Assembly (NCBI RefSeq): GCF_012489685.1
Contig: NC_080041.1
Coordinates: forward strand, 106,361,760 to 106,425,759
Direction: 5' to 3'
DNA length: 64,000 nucleotides
DNA from: Lotus japonicus
Lineage: Eukaryota > Streptophyta > Magnoliopsida > Fabales > Fabaceae
Made by a program: the position numbers and the translations under genes. Within the stretch, counting starts at the first letter, position 1. Every line of letters begins with the position of its first letter. A model generated the notes under the pieces. It saw only the letters and a program-made list of their open reading frames with translations, made no database searches and was not told the origin of the DNA. Of this stretch, positions 48,855 to 59,122 are shown one piece after another.

Positions 48855-50822
48855 ATGTCCAGAAAACTTGAGGAATGTGCCATTGGAATTGACCTTGGCA
48901 CAACATACTCATGCGTTGCAGTGTGGAATCAGAATCAGAACCGAGTAGAAATCATTCATAATGACCAAGGCAACAGAACAACACCTTCTGTTGTTGCTTT
49001 CACTGATGATCAAAGATTGATTGGTGATGCTGCTCAAAATCAATGCTATCAATCCTGAGAACACTGTCTTCAGTAAGTTCTTTACTTTTATCCATGGCTT
49101 CCTATAATTTTTAGTTTTTGCTAGATCATGACAACTATTTCTATTTTTGCAGATGCTAAGAGGTTAATTGGTAGGAAATACAGTGATCCCATCATTCAAA
49201 ATTATATGAAGTTGTGGCCTTTCAAGGTCATTGCTGGTGTTGATGATAAACCCATGATCCTTGTTAAGTACAAGGGTCAAGAGAAGACCATTTCAGCTGA
49301 GGAAATCTCATCCATGGTTCTCACAAAGATGAAGGAGATTGCTGAGGTGTATTTGGAGTCACCAGTGAAGAATGTTGTTGTCACTGTGCCTGCTTATTTC
49401 AATGATTCTCAGCGAAAAGCCACCATAGATGCTGGTTCTATTGCTGGTCTCAATGTAATGCGGATAATCAATGAGCCAACAGCTGCAGCCATTGCATATG
49501 GCATTGATAAGAGAACCAACTGTGTTGGAGAAAGGAATGTCCTCGTATTTGACCTTGGTGGAGGTACTTTTGATGTGTCTCTCCTTACAATTAAGGACAA
49601 GGTCTACCAAGTTAAGGCCACTGGTGGAAACACTCACCTAGGAGGAGAGGACTTTGATAACAGAATGGTGAATCACTTTGTAGAAGAGTTCAAAAGGAAG
49701 AGCAAATTGGATATAAGTGGAGATCCTAAAGCCCTCAGGAGGTTGAGAACTGCTTGCGAGAGGGCCAAAAGGGTACTCTCATACACTTCAGTTACCACAA
49801 TTGAGGTAGATGGTTTCTTTCAGGGCACTGACTTCTGTTCCTCAATCACTCGCGCAAGGTTTGAGGAACTTAACAATGACATGTTTAGAGAATGTTTGGA
49901 GATAGTAGATAGGTGTCTTCATGATGCTAAGATGGACAAGAGTAGTGTACATGATGTTGTCCTTGTCGGTGGCTCTTCTAGGATTCCCAAAGTGGAGGAG
50001 TTATTGGAGGAATTTTTCAAGGGTAAGGATCTGTGCAAGAGCATCAACCCTGATGAGGCAGTCGCTTATGGTGCAGCTGTCCAGGCTGCTTTGTTGACTG
50101 AAGGCATTAAGAATGTTCCAAACTTGGTGTTGATGGATGTTACACCTTTATCTCTTGGTATACATAACAAAGGAGATATCATGAGTGTGGTGATTCCTAG
50201 GAACACTACAATTCCTGTCAAGAAGACAAAACAATACTTTACAGTTGAAGATAACCAATCCAGTGTTTTGATTGAGGTTTATGAGGGTGAGAGAACAAGA
50301 GCCAGTGATAACAATTTGCTGGGCTCTTTTACTCTTACTGGCATTCCTCCGGCTCCTCGCGGTCATCCTCATCATGTGTGCTTTGCTATCGATGAAGATG
50401 GTACCTTAACTGTTTCCGCTGAGGAAAAAACAACTGGCAATAAGAACAAGATTACCATAACCAAAGGCAAAGGAAAACTGTCAACAGAAGAAATTAAGAG
50501 ATTGATTCAAGAGGCTGAGTATTACCAGGCTGATGATAAGAAGTTCCTTAAGAAGGCCACTGCAAGGAATGCTTTGGACAATTACACTTACAAGATGAAG
50601 AATGCTATGAAGGATTCTAATATTAGTTCTAGAATTTTACCTGAGGATGAGCAGAAAATTAAAGCCGCAGTTGAAGAAGCTGAAAATTTGCTTGATGGTA
50701 ACCAACAAGCAGAAGCCTGTGTGTTTGAGAACTGTCTGCACAAGATAAAGAACATTTTTGAACCAATTTTAGTCAAGAAGAAGCGAGGAAGAAATGATGA
50801 GGTGATTGTTTTGGATGACTGA
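48855..50822 (+). pseudogene. Hsp70-like gene, exon 1 frameshifted
   Basis: Exon 1 (48855-49072) starts [20 protein letters not shown]; exon 2 (49153-50822) starts after a TTTTGCAG acceptor with '[12 protein letters not shown]'. The intron position (about codon 72) is that of plant cytosolic Hsp70 genes. Near 49040 exon 1 lacks 2 bases in a GCTGCT-like stretch, so the frame reads NQCYQS and stops at 49056 instead of reaching the donor. Total length is 1888, which becomes a multiple of three if the 2 bases are allowed for. Exon 2 is fully open and keeps [13 protein letters not shown] (nucleotide-binding) and [10 protein letters not shown]. The C-terminus (EVIVLDD) lacks the EEVD used to bind TPR co-chaperones. 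A real 2 bp loss makes a recent pseudogene; a sequencing error would restore a divergent 629 aa Hsp70-like protein. Confidence 0.85.
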
Positions 50823-52713
50823 CAATTAATAAGTTTGGACAAATTTGCTTAGCTTGATACAATTTGATGGTTTATTGTTGGAGATCCTTTCGTGTTTTGA
50901 TTCCTTCATTTAATTTTGATGACAATATGCTGTAGATGGGGCTAGGTACTTTTAATCTTTGAGGACCCGGACTTTGGATTATGTCTGCTAATGTTTATTA
51001 CCGTTCTTACATTCCAGTACTTTGACTTGCTTCTTGATCTTACCCACATATTTCTCAAGGCTTTTTATCGTTATCTCTTCTAATCTTAGTCAAAGAACTT
51101 TCAAATTGAAGTTAACCCAACAAGCACCAAAGGAAAGGATTGAAGTGCTTTAATGAACACACAAAACATTGATATCTAAAACTCGTGCAACTATTAGTAC
51201 ATATTGTGAGACAGTGGACGAACTAAGACTGACAAGACAATTTTTTTTTTATAGATTAAACATCTTGTGTTTAATCAGGATTTTATGTTCCTGATCCCAA
51301 TTCACAACATGCTAATAAGCTTTTTAACAACCAACCAGGCACGTAAGATCTATTACAAATTATCAGAAGCATATTTTTGTGCTAATTCTAAATTGGGTGA
51401 TCAACATTTCTTTTCTATGCCTATTGTTTTCATTTGGTTGGATTACTTTTATCAATGATCACTTAAGATGTAATCAAATGGCAATGGCACCCATCCATTA
51501 TAAAATCACATCAGTTTTGTATCATACATAACAATAGATACTATACCATATGAAGGGATGAGCGACCAGCCAATACAAACTAAACAATGGGTTACCCTAT
51601 ACACAGTCACATTAACACAATCATCAATATCCTATCCAGTCTAACATCAAAATGCAAAAATTATATTTTCAAAAACAGAAACAAAAAGAACATACCAAAG
51701 GTTGTCCACACTCGGCTATTCCCTTAAACTTCTCGAAAGTCATCCTCGAAGTTGATTCAGGGAAGTCCCAAATGCAATGGGGAGCAATTGTATACTGCAT
51801 ATAATGAAACAACTACATCAAGCACAAGATTTTCTTTAGCAATGGTCAATCAAAAGGAGGATGTAATGGTCACAATTGGTAAAAGAAAGTCAGAGTTATC
51901 AAGTTTGGTTAACTGCACATTAGGTGTGTTGGATGAGTATTAAGCATGGGATATGCAACTTATATGCGTAAGTTTATTTTTTGCCTGTATCTACCCTTCA
52001 TATATTAGTTCCAGTGGAATGAATTGCTAAATTATAGGAAAGAAGAGAAAAATAAAGCAACACGGTGATATAAATCTCCCGCCATGAATATATATCCTGT
52101 TTAGTCACCTCCAGACATGCTACTGCCAGATGATGGAGAAACTATTTTTGAGATTTTCATTTTCACAACATAAAATACATGAGCATTTCTATCTGCACAT
52201 AATGAACTTTAAGAAATTTTGTGTGGTAAGAATTTTGTTCCCATATGGGATTTAATTTCAGACCTCAATATGCCTTCGATTGTACTTAAAATTTGATCCC
52301 AATGGATCTGTACTCAGTAAAAAACTAGACATACATCAATATACTTCCTACAAGACTTATTTCAGATGGAACACAATGGTGCCATAAAATCTCTCTATCC
52401 CACCAAACAAAAGAAAGCAAAGCAATGCACTAAGATTGGCACACTTCATTGTTTCTAAGCTCAAAGCATTAAGTTACTAAATATAGTTACAGCTAAGAAT
52501 GCTGCAAATTTTAACCGCGAATAACTATATGGACATGACTGCAATGAAAATAACTATATGACATGACTGCAATGGAAAAGCATGGTAACTACACAAATTT
52601 TTAAAATCTGAGGGATTACGTAAATATCAATGCTGTCTCTTGTGATCATTAATCAAGTTATCTGGTGAAGTGCCCCTAAGCTCCATTGCTGGTTTGAGCT
52701 TGAACCGTTATTG
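50823..52713. other. Intergenic DNA with one splice-flanked open exon-like block
   Basis: Mostly AT-rich. On the minus strand, 51794-51696 is bounded by TATGCAG| and |GTATGTT, is 99 bases long and fully open, reading APHCIWDFPESTSRMTFEK then GIAECGQPL. I do not recognise the family and found no neighbouring exons. It may be a relic exon, an exon of an unannotated minus-strand gene, or chance. The remainder has no gene I can support. Confidence 0.3.
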
Positions 52714-54897
52714 TCACCAGTAGTCTCCACATGAACACAAACCATCCTTAAAATGGTGGAACCTATTTGCATCCCTTACAATAATCTCCCTTTCAACAAG
52801 CTTTGATATAAGCTTAATTGCTGAATGACAGTTTACACATGCTCTAAGATTCTTTGTTATTCTAAGTATAGTTCCAGGAGCAGTACTAATAAGCCCATAA
52901 GCAACCGCTATCCTCTCACTATGAATATTAAGATTCTCCTCCTTCTCTTCATAATTCAGATCATGCAAAACAGATTCTGTATGTGGGACAAACCCAATCT
53001 CCTTTAACCTTCTTTCTAATCTCTGAATCTCATTATAAATTTCATCAGACCTTGGATGTGACTTGTCCCCTACATGGAATACCTGTAGCTTCCCATTGAT
53101 TTCAATTACACTGTAACCAAGGTCCTTACTCAATCCTTTCTCCCTCATCAGAACCCGAACATGTGCAACATGATCCCACAAGCGAGAGGAAGCATATAGA
53201 TTAGAGAGTTGAACATAGTGCCCTGTGTTATATGGATCTAATGAGAATAGCTTCTTTGCAGCATATTCTCCCAATGTTACATGCCTGTGGATCTTGCATG
53301 CACTCAGAAGGGCCCCCCATACACTTACACCAGGTTCAATGGACATTTTCATGATAAAATCATAAGCCTGATCCAGATAACCCGCACGCCCCAAGAGATC
53401 AACCACACAAGAATAATGCTCATTGCGAGGCTCAATTCCAAAGCCTCTCATACAATGGAATAGCTCCCATCCTTCTCTTACAAGGCCAGAATGATTGCAA
53501 GCCGTGAGAAGTCCAATAAAGGTGACATCATTAGGGCATACCCCAGCTTGCCTCATTGCATGGTAGAGATTAATGGCTTCCCACCCTTGACCATGCAACC
53601 CATATCCCATAATCATTGCACTCCACATAATAACATCCTTCTCAGAAGCGCGATCAAATACTATGCGAGCAGATTCTACATTTCCACATTTTGCATACAT
53701 ATCAATGAGGGCTGTATTAACAAAAATGTCACTTGCATATTCACTCTTGCTGACATAGTCATCCATCCATTGTGCTAATTTGAGGGAACCAACTTGTGCA
53801 CTAGCCAAGGCTGCAGACCTCACAGTGACAGAGTCAGGTTTAATATTTCTCGTGATCATTTCACGAAAAAGATCCACTGCTTCCTCAGCATGACCGTTCT
53901 TTGCATAGCCAGATATCATTGCATTCCACATAATCACGCTTGATGTCTTCATTTGATCAAAGAAAGATCTTGCCACTATCACCTGCCCACATTTTGCATA
54001 AAATGCTGTCAGTGAGATAAGCAAATCAGGCTCATCTTCAAAACCCATTTTGATGATGCAGCCGTGAAGAGATCTTCCTTGCTCCAAGTCATCCACATCA
54101 CCATAAGCCCTCACAATGCTTACCAAAGCAATCCAATCTAGTTTCACATCAGTATTTCTCATTTGATTGAACAATCTCAATGCTTCCAGAGCTTCCCCAT
54201 TCTGTGCATATCCAGAAATGATGGAAGTCCATGAGACAACGGTTCTATCATTTAACCCATCAAACACCACTCTTGCCATACCAATGTTACCACATTTAGC
54301 ATACATTGCCACAAGGCCATTCTGCACAAACACATCCGGCCCAAACCCATATCTGATTACCTGTCCATGAACTAGGCAACTCAAACGAAAATCCAATAAC
54401 TCAGTACAAGCTTTAAGCACATAAGGAAAAGTGAACCCATCTGGATCCACTCCTTCCCTTCTCATCAATCCATACATTTCAATAGTGTTCCTAAACAAGT
54501 TGCTCCTCGAATAACCCCTAATAATAGCATTCCACAAAAACACATCCGGGTGGGAAAATTCATCAAACAGCTTACGGGCATAACAAATGTGCCCAAGATT
54601 GGAGCTCCCATTAACCAATTTGGTAATGAGAAACCCATTATGCTTCAATCCTGAGACAATAAGCTGGTTATGTATCTGATCAAGGTGCCTCTTGTGGGTA
54701 GAATTATCAATAAGAGACGCATAGAAAGAGTCCAAATTGAGGCCATGGTCAAGGCTAACGACATGTCCAAGATTAAGAACTGAAGAAGAACAAAGGTGTT
54801 TGATAAACTTGAGGAACAAGCATGTGGGTATTTCAAAAGATGTAACCTTTGGGCTTTTTGTAGTGAGGGCAGATAAACTGAGCAGTTTCCAAGCCAT
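52714..54897 (-). CDS. MEF22: PLS-class PPR protein with DYW domain, MEF22-like
   Basis: A single 727-codon exon. A targeting-like N-terminus is followed from about residue 85 by tandem PPR motifs of P, L and S types (for example DVFLWNAIIRGYSRSNLF; DVFVQNGLVAMYAKCGNIGM; SVIMWNAMISGYAKNGHAEEA), then E/E+ motifs and a C-terminal DYW deaminase-like domain. The zinc-binding/catalytic residues are present: HSERIA with H and E at about 659-661, CVNC (687, 690) and the final CSCGDYW (721-727). Such proteins bind organelle transcripts and convert specific C to U. Sequence order and many blocks resemble Arabidopsis MEF22 (about 694 aa), a mitochondrial editing factor. I assign it from memory of that protein, not from an alignment. 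No defects seen. Confidence 0.85.
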   Translation of the reverse strand: MAWKLLSLSALTTKSPKVTSFEIPTCLFLKFIKHLCSSSVLNLGHVVSLDHGLNLDSFYASLIDNSTHKRHLDQIHNQLIVSGLKHNGFLITKLVNGSSNLGHICYARKLFDEFSHPDVFLWNAIIRGYSRSNLFRNTIEMYGLMRREGVDPDGFTFPYVLKACTELLDFRLSCLVHGQVIRYGFGPDVFVQNGLVAMYAKCGNIGMARVVFDGLNDRTVVSWTSIISGYAQNGEALEALRLFNQMRNTDVKLDWIALVSIVRAYGDVDDLEQGRSLHGCIIKMGFEDEPDLLISLTAFYAKCGQVIVARSFFDQMKTSSVIMWNAMISGYAKNGHAEEAVDLFREMITRNIKPDSVTVRSAALASAQVGSLKLAQWMDDYVSKSEYASDIFVNTALIDMYAKCGNVESARIVFDRASEKDVIMWSAMIMGYGLHGQGWEAINLYHAMRQAGVCPNDVTFIGLLTACNHSGLVREGWELFHCMRGFGIEPRNEHYSCVVDLLGRAGYLDQAYDFIMKMSIEPGVSVWGALLSACKIHRHVTLGEYAAKKLFSLDPYNTGHYVQLSNLYASSRLWDHVAHVRVLMREKGLSKDLGYSVIEINGKLQVFHVGDKSHPRSDEIYNEIQRLERRLKEIGFVPHTESVLHDLNYEEKEENLNIHSERIAVAYGLISTAPGTILRITKNLRACVNCHSAIKLISKLVEREIIVRDANRFHHFKDGLCSCGDYW

Positions 54898-55857
54898 AGA
54901 GCTGTGTCCATTCTTTCAACAGTAGTTACCTCATATTAACCAAAGCACTTTAATTAGTTCAAACAAAGCTTCTTGAATCTCATTTTTTAGTACTTCTGAT
55001 TGCTTTCTCCCAATCTAGATTAGTGCAAAATGCAGGTATTAGTTGCCATGATATATGTATGGTGCACTTCCACTAAAAATAAGTTTTAAATCTTTAAAAA
55101 TTATGATATGTGATTGCATACATGTGTAAAACTTTTTAAACAGTCGGTGTAGTAGTGTAAATTTTTAATTCATAATTTATTTGAAAATGTCAAGTTGATC
55201 ATCGCATAAACTAGATGATTGGAAGAATTTTTTTTCGTTAATCTATTTTATTATTTGTGTGAAAGTAATAAAACATATTTTAATATAAAAATGTTTAATT
55301 TTATGCAAATGGGTTTGTCATAGTGGAAGAAAATCTAGGTCCGAAAGACTTGAAAGTGTGTATGGATACTCTGGTAGGAAGTCTCTCACTTGAGTCATTG
55401 TGAAAAACATCCTTCTTTTAAAAGGAGGTTTACGGTTTACTCATATAACTTTAACTCTTCATTGGTTGCGAAAATCGCTCTCCCTAATTCAATTTTACTT
55501 GTACCAAAAAAAAAATGTTAACTTTTACTCTTGGCTAATATGCAAGCAGGGGAGTCTTTCATTGCATGTTTTCTTTGAAAAATGCGTTCATTGCCATCCC
55601 TCTATGGGATCCATCAACAAACGCCCAAAATCTCGCCTTTTTGGTTTTTGATGTCTTTCTCAGCATCCATCTTCATTCACAATGGTGAAGGTGAAAATGG
55701 AGTATGATAAGAAGAGGGGTTTCTCAAAAAGATGGTTTTTTTAATTAATGGTGGTTGTTGCCATGGCCATATCTTCCAAAACTTCTATCACTTTGGAGCA
55801 ATTGGCAAAGCATTTATGTCATTGTGCTAGGGTCATCTAATCTCTCCTCATCCATAC
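54898..55857. other. Intergenic DNA, no gene seen
   Basis: Upstream of the PPR gene. A decayed 'gtgtaaaactttttaaacagtcggtgt' block near 55125-55150 may be a relic of the MITE family seen at 45342. An 83-codon frame at 55400-55651 shows no domain. Confidence 0.4.
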
Positions 55858-57805
55858 TAGGGCGGACCTACACTATGGTGAGGGGGTTCAGCTGAACCCC
55901 TGAAAAAAAAAAATTCCACTTACCCCCTTGTATAGGTTTTTTTTTGAACCCCTTGAAATTTGTATTTTGCACCATGAACCCCACTTACTCCTCTCTCTCT
56001 CACACGTACTCACAGCCTCACCCTCTTTCTCTCACAGTTTGGCATGTCGCTACCCAAGGTCAAGCCGTCAAGCACACACGCACCACTGCACCAGCCACTG
56101 CCCACCAGTGCACCACCGTCCACCAACCAAGCGGCCACCACCACCAGCCTCACCTTTTTCTCTAGCAGTCTCTGTCTCATTACTTTGCCTCTCTATCTCT
56201 ATCACAGGGTTACTGGGTGGGTAAGGTAAAGTTGCTAAATTGATTTTTGGTTTTGAATTTTCCTTGGTCTCTCTCATGCGATTCATGCCCTGATGCCCTG
56301 GTTTTAAATTTTCCTTGCTCTCTCTTATGTTTATGCAAAGTGGGATAAGCTTTTCAGAAACAAAAGAAAGTTATTTTGAATTTTTGATGCTCTCACTACA
56401 GGAAGATGTCTGTATGGTTTATTGATTTTAAGAAAACACAGAACTGTGAAGGATAATTCATAATCTATGTTGCTGAGGGAAGGGGCACTTTGAAGTCTCG
56501 TTGTGCAGGCTTTTTCTGATAACAATTTGCACTGTGATGCCTTGTTCTGCTGCAAGGCACGACACGATTTACTTAAAATTTGCAAGATTTATTTGGATGG
56601 GCATCTTTGAAGCTAATTGCGAGACAAAGGAATTGATAGGGCATACATAGTAGCTGGGAGATTTTGTGGTCTTTTGCTGCCGTGGACCCTTTTATTTTAA
56701 CAAGCACCACTGTTATGTTTGAGTGGATGCCTATGTTCTCTTTTTATTAATGCTCCCTCCCCTGTTGTACTCTGCCTTTTCTTTTGGCCTTTGGTCTGTA
56801 ACTCTCTACTTTTATTTGTTTTGGCACATCTTTTGCTCTATATATAATATATATATATATATATTAATTTGGCCTACTTAAAAAAAACTTGAAAGCTGCC
56901 AAGAATCATTTGGAGAAAGGTTCAGATTATGCTAAGAACGAAATCCAACGCCTTGAGCGCATTCTTGCCAAGTCTATCAGCCCTACTTACTTTGATTATG
57001 TTTCAATAACCTTGTGATATATAGCAATTTTGGGGTAAAGAGGATTATCATTCTTCTTCCCCATTGTAGTTTACCTAAGAGCGATTTTTGGAAGGCTCTG
57101 AACTTTTACCACATGTTTTCTTTTGTCACTTGATGATTATTGATTACAGGACCATTATCTTTTCAAAAAAAATATTTTAGTTTCTTTTAGTCTAGCTTAT
57201 TTTTCGTTCTGTCTTTTGCCTAGGCATTTCATGTAAGGGGATCAAAATTTCAAATGGACGTGTTTCAATTGTGGGAACTTCTTTCCTGTTTACGTCTTTG
57301 ACCTTTGGAATAAAATTATCTTTGAATTTTCAAAAAAAATGTTTATTGTACAAGAGGTATGCTGAATTGTTGATGGACTTAGTATTGAGATTTCTTGAAT
57401 TGTTAACACACTACTTGGACTTGGTATTGGGAAGGCAGAGGCACTAAATCTGTTGGGAGCTTCTTTGACATCCCCTTGCTTTTTGACTTAGAATTTCAAA
57501 AACTTGCTTTTTTATCTACCTTGGTATAAGCTTGAAGCAAATTGTTTATGTGAATGTGATTGTGCTATATTAAGATGTTTATGAATGATTGTTTAGTTAC
57601 TTACATTGAGAGTGATTTATTCAATAACATTGACTCTGAGCTTATTGTTCAACGATTTTAAAATATGAAATCGCGTAGATGATAACTATGACTTGTATAA
57701 TTTCGATGTATAAACATATTACATTTGTTTTTAATTATATTTTTATCGATTGGCTCATTTGAAAAATTTGAACCCCCTGACCCCGGGGTCCTGGATCCGC
57801 CACTG
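55858..57805. mobile_element. Decayed transposon-like segment with GGCGGA/TCCGCC ends
   Basis: Left end TAGGGCGGACCTACAC with 'gagggggttcagctgaaccc', and right end complement CAGTGGCGGATCCAGGACCC then 'agggggttcaaa', are similar in inverted orientation. This is a terminus style seen in degenerate hAT-like plant elements. A clean target duplication is not visible. The interior carries an mRNA-like fragment of a PDI-like gene (see separate entry), and 55980-56220 is rich in CAC/CCA. No transposase found. Confidence 0.5.
56889..57017 (+). pseudogene. Captured C-terminal fragment of a PDI-like (PDIL2-type) gene
   Basis: The frame reads LKAAKNHLEKGSDYAKNEIQ, then RLERILAKSIS, then a divergent end and a stop (42 codons). 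This is characteristic of the C-terminal ERp29-like helical domain of plant protein disulfide isomerase-like proteins of the PDIL2 group. Downstream text resembles a 3'UTR. No thioredoxin domains (CGHC) are present in the element, so only the tail was captured, probably by the transposon. Confidence 0.6.
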
Positions 57806-58490
57806 CTACCTCTGTTTTTGGAGTTTCCCCTCTAACTTGAATTGTGAATCTAAAAATGCTTTTTGCAGTTCATAATATTTTACGGTACAAATAATGTATA
57901 TCTGTATGTGATTTCCTTTTTCATTCTAGTAATAGTTTATTTCACTAAATTCCAAGAAGAGGATAGGATGCTTGCCATTGATGATTGTAATGTGAATTTC
58001 TTGCATTGACTAGTTCAGGAAAATAATACACTTTGTCTTCATTGGAGCCCCAATAAGCAGAAATCTAGAAATGCTATTATATTAATAGCTATTTTTGGTG
58101 TAAATTACACTAATAGCTATAAATAGACTGTGTCAATAAAATTTATCATTTTACACATATTTTATTATCTTATTGTATTGTAATTTTTTATTTGACAGAA
58201 AAAATAAAATAAATGATAAAAGTATCACTTAAGTTTTTGGGATAATTAACTGGTCGTAACATAATATCATAGATTAAGATTTAAGGGCAATAGGCTGTTG
58301 CAGTCTTGAAGAAATATAATAAAAAATTATTAGTATATTCAGACATAAACTTTTGACAGAGTTAATTCATGAGAAGATAGGTTCTGGTCATTGGTTGAAA
58401 AGTACTACTAATATTCAAAGATGATATGTATAATGCTTGGCCTCCTCAATTTCCCTGTGTCTAATCAAACAAAATATCTTTAACACTATG
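57806..58490. other. Intergenic DNA, no gene seen
   Basis: AT-rich, with no open frame of interest. Confidence 0.5.
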
Positions 58491-58907
58491 TTTGGTAGGG
58501 TAGAGAGAGATAGAGAAGAGAGAGATTGAGTAGAGAGAAATATGTGAGAAATAGAGCGGATTTAAGAGGTTGTTTGGTATGATAGAGATAGAGGAGAGAG
58601 ATGAGAAATAATGAGAGGAAAGAGAGAGAAAAGATTATAACTTTAGATTAAAATAATATTTTTTTGAAAAAAAGTAACAAAGTGGGGGTTACTAAGTTGG
58701 CTAAAAGTAGAAAAAAAAAATGTAGCCCACAGTTACGGTTCAATTTCTCTCCAAATTAAAGAGACTCCAAAAAGGGGTGGGCCCCCCACCTCTACAACCC
58801 CCTCCTCCCTCCCTCCTCTCTCCCACCAAATAAGGTTACTTCCCCATCTCTCTCCTATCTCTCTCTTGCATCTCTCTCTTCTATCTCTCTCCTAACAAAC
58901 AAAGCAT
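58491..58907. repeat. GA/CT-rich foldback element upstream of the second Hsp70
   Basis: The left half starts 'actatgtttggtagggtagag' and is full of AGAGAGATAGAG; the right half is its complement in style (CTATCTCTCTC, ending 'ctaacaaacaaagcat'). The 'GTTTGGTA...' start and '...CCAACAAACA' style ends suggest an inverted-repeat MITE. It ends about 215 bases before the Hsp70 start codon. Confidence 0.5.
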
Positions 58908-59122
58908 AAAAGAGAAAGTACATCACAGCTTCCTTTCAATCCATAAAATTATAGGTAAAACAAGTCAAGGTCATCTGTGACTGCGTGTGTACCTTAAGAA
59001 GCACTTTGTTCACTCATCTTTGCATTGACCTTAAAAAGACTTGGTTCTCAATTCTCATCGTTACATTACATCTTGTCCTTCTCCAAAGACTTTATTGACC
59101 TGACTCTGCAAGCTAGAGAGAA

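Noticed and set aside
49359..49637. Minus-strand open frames in Hsp70 exon 2
   Set aside because: Antisense shadows of conserved Hsp70 codons; the same occurs at 59988-60323.
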